Below are positions 22,201-31,543 of a DNA stretch of 64,000 nucleotides, piece by piece. Positions within the stretch are counted from its first letter, which is position 1, and every line of letters starts with the position of its first letter. A model generated the notes under the pieces. The model did not search any database, was not told the DNA's origin, and saw nothing but the letters and a program-made list of their open reading frames with translations. Origin of the DNA: Holacanthus passer (lineage: Eukaryota; Chordata; Actinopteri; Pomacanthidae); contig JAFREQ010000043.1 of NCBI GenBank assembly GCA_025331565.1, positions 2,480,001-2,544,000 of the forward strand. Reading direction: 5' to 3'. The translations under genes and the position numbers were made by a program.

Positions 22201-25200
22201 AAATGTTTTCCTTTTGTGTTTCAGTGAGCGGTCAGACCTCCCGATTCACCACACCTTTGGAGCCATCAAAGCAGTACGTAACCAAACCAAATCCCACTGC
22301 ACCTCCTCTCCTGCAGCGCCACTAAACTGCCATTGCCTGCAGAACACACTTTGAGATCGAGGTGCTGTGGCAGTAATCCTGCTGGATGCTGCTGTAAATT
22401 TTATCTAAGCTGTAAAGGTTATGAAAGTGAAAATTTGACACACAGCAGTTATTCTCAGGTTACCCAGAAAATCACCAGTGGTACCAGGTTTAAAGCAAGA
22501 ACTTGGTGAAGGGTGTGTCTTTGCTGGTGAGACTTGAAAGTGTTTCTTTTCCAATATACAGTATATAAACACTGAGCTCTCAATCTTCTCCCAAGACATG
22601 TAACCTGGAGACTCTCACCACTTCATCTGTGAAACTGATTTTGTGTTTAATTCTAACAGATGGATCACCAGAGTTCTTCAGGAGTCTCGCACCTTGTCTC
22701 CAAGGTATCTTCTCTTTTTTTTTTTTTTATTATTCAACTTTGCATACTAATCCTGGAGTCACGAGAGTCACTGATCCTTATATTAGACCTGCCATTTCTG
22801 TGTCTGTTGCTCACAAACATTCATGTGTGTACACTCAGATGGTCAACCTGGCTGCTGCTGATTTGTCAGAGGACGATAAGATCAGAGCTTTAATACATCA
22901 GTCCACCTATGACTCCATGAAGTGAGTTCTCTCTTGGCTTTCATTACTTAGGTCCATCTGAATTCACATGCCATACTCCTCCCTTATTTCCCATCATGCT
23001 GTCCCTCTTCTAATACTGTGTATGTTATTTTTTCATTTATTTTTAGTCGCCTTTCTTTTCTTTAATTTTCTTTCTTCATCTGTCTTTTTCTTTCATTTCA
23101 TTTAGCAGACACTTTTGTCCAAGGCGACGTACATCTGAGAGTAGATACAACACAAGCAAGGATGTAGTCATTAGAAAACAACCGGGATAAGTGCCATAAA
23201 ACAAAGTACATAGTGTGATAGGAACTTGGTGCCTACGGGCAGTGCGGGAGGGAATAGGATGCATCATTTTATATATATTTTTTAATATCATTTTAAATTT
23301 TTTTCTTCTTTTTTTTGCGCAGTCTGTCAAACACCTGTTATCACTGTGGAAAAAGTGGACACCACATCAGGAACTGTCCCACCAGTGGACTAAGAGCAGA
23401 ACATGTGAGGCAGTTTCTGTTGCACTCTGCACAAGAAATGTATTTGATTAGTGTGCGTCTTTATATTTCTGCTATCCTTGTGTGTGTGTTGACTGTATGC
23501 CCGGCATTAAATTTCGCAATGCATGTGTGTTTGACAGCAAGAGAAAAACTTGGAGGCCCCTCTGAGATTGAAGAAAAGCACAGGCATCCCTCGTTCCTTC
23601 ATGGTGGAGGTGGACGATCCCAACATAAAGGGAGCCATGCTGACCAACTGTGGACATTACGCCATTCCTGCCATACACGCGTGAGACAAAAGAGTCTATG
23701 TTTGTGTGTCTTGTTTTGAAGGAATGGTTTGACAATTTGGGAAATACACTTATTTGCTTTCTTGCTGAGAGTTACATAAGATTGTTACCATGCTTGTATC
23801 TGTCTGTATGGCTACGGTTAGCAAGCTCTTAGCTTAGCTTAGCACAAAGACTGGAAATGGTGCTACAGCTAGCCAGGCTATGTCTGGAGGTAACAAATTC
23901 TCCTCCAAAGATCCTCTACATGAGCACCTCTAAAGCTCATTAATTAACATCTTGTTTCCGGTCTGTATGGAAGTAGCCAGTATAGTTAATGTGCAGACTT
24001 GAGAGACATCTTCATCTTCTCATCTAACTGAAAAACTAAAGCGTGGAACAATTCCTTTAAAGATTATAATAAGATACCCCCTGCCTGTTTAACTGTTCTG
24101 GTTACTTGACAGTTAATTATTGCACTAAACCTAAATTATTGCTTTTAATGATGTCAGTTTATCAAATATGAGGCAGAAGCAAAAGTCAGTATTTAGCAGG
24201 AACATCTAAATATGCTGAATCAAAGGCACCTGGATTTTCTGCTTTATTCTCTTCAGGAGACCTGCAGAGGCCTCTTGGATGAGTGGCGAAATCCTTGTCG
24301 ATATCCTGTGGCCTGGTTAACTGAATCATCATAGGCCCGATTAGCAAGACATTTCTTCATATGAAATGTCACAAGTTCAATTCCAAAAGCCAGTGTGTGC
24401 TCATCAGCTGACACCTGCAAGTCAAACTGTCAAGAACACCAACCTTTACCCTTTATAAAGCCACTCAAGTTAAAGGCGTCCTCTAGACACATAAAAAGCA
24501 CACGTGAATTTGCAGTGTGTGAGCTGTTGTGTGTCTGTAGTGAGGCATACACCAGGGAGAAGGAGAAGCCTCCGTTCCTTCCTCAGGAGCAGCCCAAGCC
24601 AGAAGAAAAGGAGGATCCTGTACCTAACGAACTCCTCTGTCTCATCTGTCATGACCTGCTGAGTGACGCCGCGATCATTCCCTGCTGTGGAAACAGCTAC
24701 TGTGATGACTGTGAGTGTCTGCTACACACACACACACACACACCCACCCAGATCAATTTATATGTTATCATTCTGACCCTGATGTACTGTATCAATATTT
24801 GAAGTGCAGGAATCCACTGTGTTACTTGGTAACTCCCAAAATTAGAATAACCACTAAACCAGCAGAACCAGTAAATTTTATCACTGTACTTGGAACAACA
24901 ACAGATAATTACTTTAACATTAATATAGAACAATAGCTGTTAAAACATTCCCAGTGTTAATATTAGCTCATGTGCATTATATATTTGTCATCATAACTCA
25001 TCAAAAGTGTTGTGGCCGTTCTTCAATCTAATATTTACATCCCTTCTTCTTTTGCTCAGGCATTCGCAGCGCCTTGCTGGATTCAGAGGATCACACCTGC
25101 CCCACTTGTAGCCAACCAGATGTCTCCCCTGATACCCTGATAGCCAACAAATTTCTCCGACAGGTGAACTGACAAACAAATGGAAAATATGTATTGGTGT

Positions 25201-25322
25201 TAGAGTTGGAGGGGGGAGACATTTTTTTTTGAAGGGGTATCTTTTTGATCACAAGCTTTTTGTTGTTTCTCCCACCACAGACTGTGAACACTTTTGACAA
25301 AAAGCGAGGCAATGCTTTTTAG
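19050..25322 (+). CDS. Short RBBP6-like protein (DWNN-CCHC-RING only), tandem duplicate
   Basis: Ten exons: 19050-19215, 20754-20859, 22225-22273, 22660-22704, 22839-22921, 23323-23404, 23538-23680, 24541-24710, 25060-25163 and 25281-25322. All have GT-AG introns and matching phases, and they total 990 bases, giving 329 residues. DWNN occupies about 1-90, the zinc knuckle uses C155, C158, H163 and C168, and all RING cysteines (C258, C261, C274, C279, C282, C295, C298) are kept. The proline-rich, RS and Rb/p53-region exons are absent. The start is the ATG equivalent to that of rbbp6. By family knowledge DWNN and RING could still support ubiquitin ligase activity or occupy the polyadenylation complex, as in short fungal Mpe1. 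It might equally act as a dominant negative or be a recent pseudogene. The open frame is seen; expression and function are inferred. Confidence 0.75.
19299..20235 (-). mobile_element. Penelope-like retroelement fragment with GIY-YIG domain
   Basis: In intron 1 of the rbbp6-like copy and absent from the parent. The minus strand encodes a GIY-YIG endonuclease-like C-terminus (YAVQCSEHCTDLYIGETKQ, then HILDREDRWFERG), broken by an in-frame stop and frame changes; no reverse transcriptase remains. About 100 bases at the left (from 19299) recur in inverted orientation at the right (to about 20235), including the cttgaagac...aagcttcttcagtt segment. Target sequence gtccag flanks both sides. Confidence 0.75.
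20754..20859 (+). CDS. rbbp6-like copy, exon 2 (diverged DWNN)
   Basis: The exon has 106 bases, as in the parent, with intact cccctcag acceptor and gtaagt donor. It encodes EYKDDQSLIPHGSFAIVKR and 16 further residues, with roughly 16 of 36 residues changed from the parent and about one silent change. Confidence 0.85.
21595..22030 (-). repeat. Dispersed repeat inserted in intron 2 of the rbbp6-like copy
   Basis: Starts with atttctatagcacctttcac, a motif scattered in fish genomes, and is absent from the parental intron. The minus strand contains CRALHGQAPQYIMDLL, which resembles the C-terminal part of L2-type non-LTR polymerases. I cannot assign the family firmly. Confidence 0.55.
22225..22921 (+). 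CDS. rbbp6-like copy, exons 3-5 (linker)
   Basis: Exons 22225-22273, 22660-22704 and 22839-22921 keep the parental lengths (49, 45, 83), splice sites and phases. Exon 4 reads MDHQSSSGVSHLVSK, five or fewer changes from the parent. Exon 5 is identical in protein. Confidence 0.82.
23093..23322. mobile_element. Inserted repeat supplying a new splice acceptor
   Basis: Begins catttagcagacacttttgtcc, then aaggcgacgtacatc, a repeat core common in teleosts, and ends in a T-rich tract and gcgcag. It is absent from rbbp6 intron 5 and replaces the parental acceptor plus the first part of exon 6. No transposase or clear terminal repeats are seen. Confidence 0.65.
23323..23404 (+). CDS. rbbp6-like copy, exon 6 with a repeat-derived splice acceptor
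   Basis: The parental acceptor and the first part of exon 6 are replaced by an inserted repeat (about 23093-23322). The repeat supplies a T-rich tract and gcgcag at 23317-23322. Splicing there completes the split codon (aa + t) and reads NLSNTCYHCGKSGHHIRNC, ten residues shorter than the parent but in frame, with the CCHC knuckle complete. Confidence 0.75.
23538..23680 (+). CDS. rbbp6-like copy, exon 7
   Basis: The encoded protein is identical to rbbp6 exon 7, with a single silent base change noticed (H-Y codon tat to tac). Acceptor ttgacag, donor gtgaga. Confidence 0.85.
24541..24710 (+). CDS. rbbp6-like copy, exon 8 (RING first half)
   Basis: The exon is three bases shorter than the parental exon: AKAYAIGKKEK becomes AEAYTREKEK, in frame. 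The RING part differs only at DAVVIP to DAAIIP, and all zinc ligands are kept. The (CA)n tract after the donor is shorter than in the parent. Confidence 0.85.
25060..25163 (+). CDS. rbbp6-like copy, exon 9 (RING second half)
   Basis: The exon appears base-for-base identical to rbbp6 exon 9, including HTCPTC and ANKFLRQ. Acceptor ttgctcag, donor gtgaac. Confidence 0.87.
25281..25322 (+). CDS. rbbp6-like copy, terminal coding exon 10
   Basis: The exon encodes TVNTFDKKRGNAF and a TAG at 25320-25322. The stop is the former intron-10 acceptor tttttag, fused to exon 10 by a deletion of the rest of exon 10 and of intron 10. The reading is unambiguous if exon 9 splices to the conserved cccaccacag acceptor. 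Confidence 0.75.
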   Translation, partial: TVNTFDKKRGNAF

Positions 25323-25475
25323 GATCCTCTCCTGCACCGGTCCCTGACTGCAAACACACTGTCATTGTCTCAGGTGTATGAGGCCTCTCCCACAGCAACA
25401 GGCCCTGCCCCTGCTGCCAACATGCTGAGCGTGTCTCTCCAGCCTGTACAAAACCACCTGGAGATACCTGACAAC
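25323..25475 (+). pseudogene. Remnant of rbbp6 exon 11, now 3' untranslated
   Basis: Sequence equivalent to parental 10359-10511 (CEASPTATGPAPAANML region) follows the new stop. It has lost bases near its start, and its splice donor is gone: parental gacaagtaac has become gacaactaat. It probably serves as 3' UTR of the short gene. Confidence 0.75.
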
Positions 25476-25476
25476 T

Positions 25477-25482
25477 AATAAA
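25477..25482 (+). terminator. Candidate poly(A) signal of the rbbp6-like copy
   Basis: AATAAA lies 155 bases after the stop at 25322. A T/GT-rich stretch (about 25515-25545) follows at suitable distance. The signal came from intron 11 (parental about 10591) and was brought next to the exon by a deletion of about 75 bases. Confidence 0.6.
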
Positions 25483-25968
25483 TACTCCTTTCTAGTTGCC
25501 AGTAGATGACCGTGCCTTTTTAGGTTTTTTTTCTGGTGTCACGTTCAACATCAGGAACGTGCTGAAAAACAGGGAGCAGTAGAAAGCAGCATGGAGGCCA
25601 GTTACAATTTTACAACGCTGTCTTTTACTTTAGTCTCTCTTTAAAACTCAGTGCCATCTAAACAATGTCAATGTTGACTGTGGTTCCCAAACTGTAAAAA
25701 TTGTACATAATGTTCATAACTATTCACATGCAATATCTGGAACATGCATCATGCCATCATGCCAGGTGAAAATTAGCATGCCAGGGTGTCATGCTTCCTG
25801 GAGCCGATAAATCCCTCTGACTACTGCAGAGTCGTTTGACCTGGGTATAAATGCCACCTTTACCCTTTCCTATTGAAGGCAAAAGCCAGATGTTAGTGGA
25901 TGTAAGTGTGTTTTTTGTCCAGTGTAAACGGTGTTTGAGGGATGCAGTGTGTCTAAATTGGTGTTCAT

Positions 25969-27420
25969 CCCCTTCTTATATAAAGGTTCAGTGTTTGTCT
26001 TCTAGTCCAGCTTATTGTTAATGTGGACGCCAAGGTACTTGTAGTCCACCATATCCACCTCCTCTCCCAGGATACACAGGGGCTGTGTCTGCGTCCTCCT
26101 CCTCCTGAAATCAATCACCATCTCCTTGGTCTCGGCCATATTCAGGTGCAGGTGATTTCTCCCGGACCACTCCACAAAATAATCCACCAGCAATCTGTAC
26201 TCCCCCTCCTGAACGTCCTTTATACACCCAACCACTGCAGAGTCATCAGAGAACTTCTGCAAGTGGCACAACCCAGTGTTGTACTGGAAGTCGGAGGTGT
26301 ACAAGGTGAACAGAAATGGAGACAGAACAGTCCCCTGTGGAGCTCCTGTGCTACTCACCAGCATATCAGACAGAGTGCTGCCCAATCAGACAAACTGTTG
26401 TCTGTCTGTCAGGTTTTCAGTAATCCAGGAGACGGATTGCATTGCATGCAGTTTCTCACTGAGAAGCAGTGGCTGGATGGTGTTGAATGCACTAGAAAAG
26501 TCAAAAAATGCTTCCATCCAGATGAGAGTGAACTTTCTGCAGCAGGTAGATGATGGCATCGTATACTCCCACATGAGGTTGGTAAGCAAACTGCAGTGGG
26601 TCCAGTGATGATTTCACCTGCGGTCTGAGGTGGGCTAGGACCAGCGTCTCCAGCACCTTCATCACATGGGATGTCAGGGCAACTGGTCGGTAATCATTAA
26701 GTCACTCTCCCCATTACAATCGCTGGGACACAGGGTGTCAGCCTGTTTGGCCCTGGCCTGACAGCCCCGGCGTCTACTCCACAGCTCCTCCAGGATTGGG
26801 GGGCTCTCACTGGGCAGCACCCCATGTTTACTCAGGGCGATCAGCTGTTCCCGAGTGTAAACAATGGGCTCATTCCGATCCACGTGGCTCTCAGTTACAG
26901 ATGGTGTAGAAAGTAACATGAAAAGCCGCCAGAAAGTTACAAACAGAAGCAACCACTGCCTCTCCAAACACTAACACTTTCACTAAAGTTTAAAAAGAAA
27001 ATAAAGTGGCAAAGTGACGAAAAGTAAACAAATACAAAGCAGCCACTCGGCACAGCCTGACAGGCATCACCTGCTCAGCCCTCAGATTCCTGATCAGCTC
27101 CTCGTCCTCAGCCTTTCAACATTTGTTGCTGATGGGCGTCTCTCTCTCCGTGCAGCTGATCATTAAACTTGAGTTTCTCTCTTTGTGGAGCTCGTTTGTT
27201 AAATACTCCACTTGTTTGCACAGAGACTTGTTCTCATTTGTCTACTTTCTTCCTCCTGACAGAAAATTTGCTGCTCTGCACTTTGGAGATGAGCTTTCAC
27301 CACCTTTAGTTGATTACTTACAGCCTTCTTTTCTGCCTCACAGTTGCTCAGCCTCCTGGCCCACTCGTCAGGGTCCAGGTCTGATGGATTCTTTCTTGAA
27401 ATCATGTTATTGACAAGTTG
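25969..27420 (-). mobile_element. Non-LTR retrotransposon (LINE) fragment
   Basis: Reading the minus strand from high to low coordinates: a coiled-coil-like piece (27405-27199, possibly ORF1), a segment with YTREQLIALSKHGVLP and RRRGCQARAK (26967-26674), then reverse transcriptase pieces LDFSSAFNTIQP-like (26589-26386) and STGAPQGTVLSPFLFTLYTSDF with a FSDD catalytic box (26385-26002), and DYKYLGVHINNKLD. Most of the endonuclease is deleted and frames are interrupted. The clade is unclear (Rex1 or L2 are possible). Confidence 0.75.
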
Positions 27421-27479
27421 CAGTTCTGTGGTGGTTTATGTGCCAGACTATTTCCCAACTAGCTGGCTGTTGACTCTTC

Positions 27480-28254
27480 GTCTTGTTCTTTTTTCATTCA
27501 CACACATTCATTCACATTCGTTAGTATCTGGAACTCAACATAAACTCAAAAAGTTGCAGCATTTTAATAGGAAACCACATAAAGTGATATTAACATTGTT
27601 GTGCATAAACCTCCTGATTTCAAACATCCCCTCCGTATGAAAATCTCATATGTGTCTCTAAACATTTCTCTTCTCAGGGTCAATAAGAAAATCAGCTTTA
27701 TCTTGAGGCTGATCATACTGCATTTTCAAACATTTATCTGCACTTGATAATGGACTATCAAAGATAATTGAATCTTGCAGCTGGAGTTAAAACATAAAAA
27801 TCACCAGGTGTCAAGGTTTTCATAAAGGACAGGGAAGTGTTTCTCATTGGTGCTACCTAACCTGTGAATCTTTTTAAAGCCACCTTGAGAAATGTAAACA
27901 CATCTTACTGAAGCGGAGGACAAAACCTGAAAGAATGGCCAAACTCATTCAGATAAATGAAGGAATAAAATATATGTTTCCAGCAATAAAACAAGGAAGA
28001 GGTCTCTTTGGCGTCTAAAGTACATTCCTTTAAGTCTTTTTTGTCTCTGTGGTTGAGGATTAATGTGAGATCATCTGTCATGATTGTTAATCTGCTTTTA
28101 CAGATGAAGTGTAGAATGATTGATCCCTGAAGTGTAACATGCTCTTTACCACTATCTCCATGCTCTTCCTCATATTTGTTCCACTGCTTGTTTTCATCTC
28201 ACCATTTCCTCTTTTTCCTGTGTGCTCACCCAGCTGTTATCCTCCCATCCACAG
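27480..28254. other. No gene seen
   Basis: AT-rich unique-looking sequence between the LINE fragment and the first weak candidate exon. No domain, RNA or repeat family recognised. Confidence 0.4.
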
Positions 28255-28312
28255 ACTGAACACAACACCTCCCCCCACCCCGACTCATCCAGTCTGCTCG
28301 CCTACATGCCAG
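28255..28312 (+). CDS. Weak candidate exon (unidentified)
   Basis: Flanked by catccacag and gtaagg, this 58-base stretch is open in phase 0 (TEHNTSPHPDSSSLLAYMP). It matches the exit phase of the candidate exon at 18730-18906 and the entry phase of the one at 33572. No homology recognised, and short matches of this kind arise by chance. Confidence 0.15.
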
Positions 28313-29034
28313 GTAAGGATGTCCATGCTGAATGCAACAAATATATCTTTGAGGGGCATTTCTTTATTCCCTTTACCACAAAAAGCACTTCAACATGTAT
28401 CAAGACATCGAACCTACATGATTCAACCGTGAACAAAGATGCAGTTTTCAGACGGGTTGGTGGCTGTTTGCCTGGTTGGGCTTTTTGTCAGTGCAGGAGG
28501 TGGGAAGATGTTGAAATAAATCTGACAGACGTGTTCAATATGCCTGCTGTCTGTGCTGGCTCGGCTTATTGTGCCCACTGTGTGCGTGTGTGAGAATGTT
28601 GATGCTTGAAGTGTGTCCAAGCTTTTCTTGCTTCATTAACTCACTACAAGGAAGACATGGCACAGATCCAGCCTCTCTGTCTCCCTTTCTGTGTCTTCTC
28701 TGGTTTGCCGTTGTGACTGCAACCGCTCGTCGTCGTGCCAAGTCATGCTGGGATTTGGACAGAGGAAATCTGGTGGGTGTGGGATGCCCGACTTGGCTCG
28801 TGACCAAACCTTGGACAGTTGGGTGCCCGGGCATCTCAGCGCTTTGTCCACTGGCTTGTTGTGGACTGCTGCGTGTCCTCCAAGATGGCCGCTAAACTTC
28901 GTGGGCTCCCAGCATCCCACCTCGCCCCAGCTTCGTGCCTCTGCACTTTTTTTGCTCTGATGCTGTTTTTGTGCTGTTGAGTTTGACATGGTTGTCTGTG
29001 CAACTGTGATTCAGAGTGTGTGTGTGTGTGGGGG

Positions 29035-29370
29035 GGAACACTGCAGACAGACAGACAATAGCAGATATATGACAGACTGGCTAATAGATGACAAAAGGTG
29101 CAGAGAATGTGAGGGACAAAACAGGGATACATGCACAGACAGACAAACAAACACAGAGACACGTCCAGGCACAGACGGACAGAAAGGTAGTCACACAGAC
29201 AGAACAATAAAGTAAACTGCAGATTAAAACACCGGGACAGTGACCCTGCATAGCACAAAGACACATTAGAAAATATGAGACATCAGACAGACATATCCAG
29301 ATGGCAGACAGATGCTCAGACAAAGATCCAGGCAGGCAGAAGGACAGACAGACAGACAGGACCCAGTAGC
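29035..29370. repeat. GACA-rich degenerate microsatellite tract
   Basis: Many gacagaca units are scattered over about 330 bases, densest at 29041-29062 and 29330-29362. Typical of a decaying (GACA)n simple repeat. Long open frames across it are compositional. Confidence 0.7.
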
Positions 29371-30409
29371 AATCAAGAGCAACATCCCTCCTGCTCTGCC
29401 TGTGTGGTGAGGATCAGAAACGAGGTACGCTTTGTCAGATTTATCTTTCAGCCCTCTTTATTTCTCTGCCGTCCTGCTGTCCGCTGCGCTTTGTTTCTTC
29501 CTCTGTGCTTATTTTAGCCTCTTTTTTTTTTTTTCCTGTTTTGTCTTTGTTTTCCGTTTCTTTTTTTGTCTGGGTTTCCTTCTCTCCTTTGTGCCCGTGA
29601 TGTGTGCCGACGTCTCAGGGCGCTGTGCCAACGCTGCCTGATGAAGACTAAGCTGTGCGTTCTCTTGTTTGTGTGTGTTAGTGCATGCGTATGCAGATTG
29701 GCTTGTTTGGGGCCGGCAGCAGCTGCAAACACTTGTTTGTAGCGTTACATCCATGTGGTGATTGATGAAAGGACCTGCTGCCAGTCTGCCCTTTGAGATC
29801 ACTAAGTCTGACTTTATCATTTGATGTTGTGAGAAAAGAAATTCAATACATTAAAAGTGTTGTAGAGGAAAAATAAAAAGTGTATTGAACATAAAGCTGC
29901 AAAAAGGGGGAAACGTGCAATGTCCGATCAGCAAATAGGAAAGCAGAGTTAGATGGAAACAGTATGCAATTCATCACAATGCACAGTTCTGCAGTTTGCA
30001 CGCGTGAACTGTTTTAGAAACTATCCATGTTGGTGCATTCAAGGTCACTTCAACCAAACTTCAGTTTATAGTTTTCGCAACTTGCATGCTTGTTTTTTGT
30101 TTTCCTCCTCGATTTGATTTTGTCATAAAGTTCATCAAGTCTGGATGTCGCTGCATCATTAAATGAACCAACAAAAATAATTTTAGAAACAGTTCATGCT
30201 CTCTCTGCATTATCGCACAATAGTGTGTAATGTATCTAACAATCTAATAAATCTCACAAATGAAAGTGAGATAAATAGAAACCAGAAACAAAATCAGTTT
30301 GAAAATATATTGTATGTTTTATCAAAGCGGTTGAAGGTAGTGTAATATATGCAAACTGTAGTCAGTGGGTATAAACATGCAAAATCACTACTATGATATT
30401 TTGATCATA

Positions 30410-30935
30410 TCAGTGGTCAAAGACATTTAATCCTTGACTTAAGTAAAAGCAGCAATACTGCAAAATGCTACATTACAAGTAAAAGATCTGCAATGAAATG
30501 CCAGTTAAGTAAAAGTACACAAGTATTAATGGCAAATTGCACTTAAGTGTAGTATTCATAAGTATTCATAATTCTGAAAAAAGCCCCCGGTGAGTGTTAT
30601 ATTATTGGAATAAAATGACTGAGAAATGCTGCTTACACATTAATGCATAAAGTACAAGCAGCATTTCACTGTTGTAGTTGGTCGAAGTGGAGCTAACTGT
30701 ATGTATTTCATATAGCTATTGTTGGTTAGTTAAATCTATAACAATACATCATATTTTATAAACCAATCATGTGTTATATATAAAATCCTAATCTGTAAAG
30801 GAGCTATTAACTACTAAAAGTGCAACATTTACCTCTAAAATGTTGTGGAGTAGAGGTATAAAGGTGCGTGAAATGGAAATTATATAAAGTACAAATACCT
30901 CAAATTGGTACAGTCCTTGAGTAAATGTATGTAGT
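30410..30935. repeat. Dispersed teleost repeat (AAGTAAAAGT type)
   Basis: Contains aagtaaaagcagcaatactgc, attacaagtaaaagatctgc and, at the far end, ccttgagtaaatgtatgtag, all hallmarks of a widespread fish repeat of roughly 500 bases. No coding capacity. Confidence 0.65.
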
Positions 30936-31028
30936 TTTGCTCAAGTCACACTTAAGATGGCGCCAGTTTACAAAGGTCAGAGCTGTCTGAGCATGTTCAC
31001 ATTTTGTTTGTAAAACTCACCACAAGAA

Positions 31029-31543
31029 TTGTTCAGTTCTTTGTCAGCATTTAAAGTTTTTTTTCATGCTTTATATCAAGCCAAAACCTGTGTTTTGAAA
31101 TGTGAAGAGCAAGGACTTTTTGTCCGTATAATGGCTTCAGAAAGCATCTTAAGACTGTACATTGGCATTGCAATGATGAACAGGGCGATACAAACCAAGA
31201 AGAAAGACATTCTGAGGTGGAACTTTGAAGTGATCAGCCAACAACATGTGCATCCATGATGCAGGCGCCCCCTGTTGTCACACAGAGCTCCCCTGATGGA
31301 ATGTGTGGATCAGTTGTTGTCCACTTACAAGCTTGTGGTCTTCCTGGAAGAACTGTCCCAACAATAGTTTGTTCAGTGGAGGAAGCTGTCAATGACTTTC
31401 ATGCATACAGTAGAGAGCAACAGAGTAATGAACTTGCTGTGATTTGTACTGATCAGCTCACTTGCTTTAGACCTTTTGAGAAGCAATATTCAGATGAGAG
31501 GAGTGAGAGGGCATACATTGTCCCATATTGTTATATGTTTTAA
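31029..31543 (+). other. Two adjacent unidentified open frames
   Basis: Frames at 31029-31259 (76 codons) and 31256-31543 (95 codons) overlap by the ATGA at 31256-31259. The second reads SVVVHLQACGLPGRTVPT and later AYIVPYCYMF. AATAAA occurs at about 31583. I recognise no domain. They could be one decayed retrocopy or transposon gene, or chance. Confidence 0.2.

Larger units (their letters stand above)
18930..25968 (+). repeat. Tandem copy block of the rbbp6 5' half
   Basis: Direct orientation relative to the source. Similarity starts near agcaacaactagcgggattc (18941) and ends at about 25968, exactly where the minus-strand non-LTR element begins. Exons 12-19 have no counterpart. Confidence 0.85.

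Noticed and set aside
28860..28910. ccaagatggccgct, a second YY1-like motif that could mark a promoter
   Set aside because: It is isolated, with no CpG-rich context, exon or donor following it.
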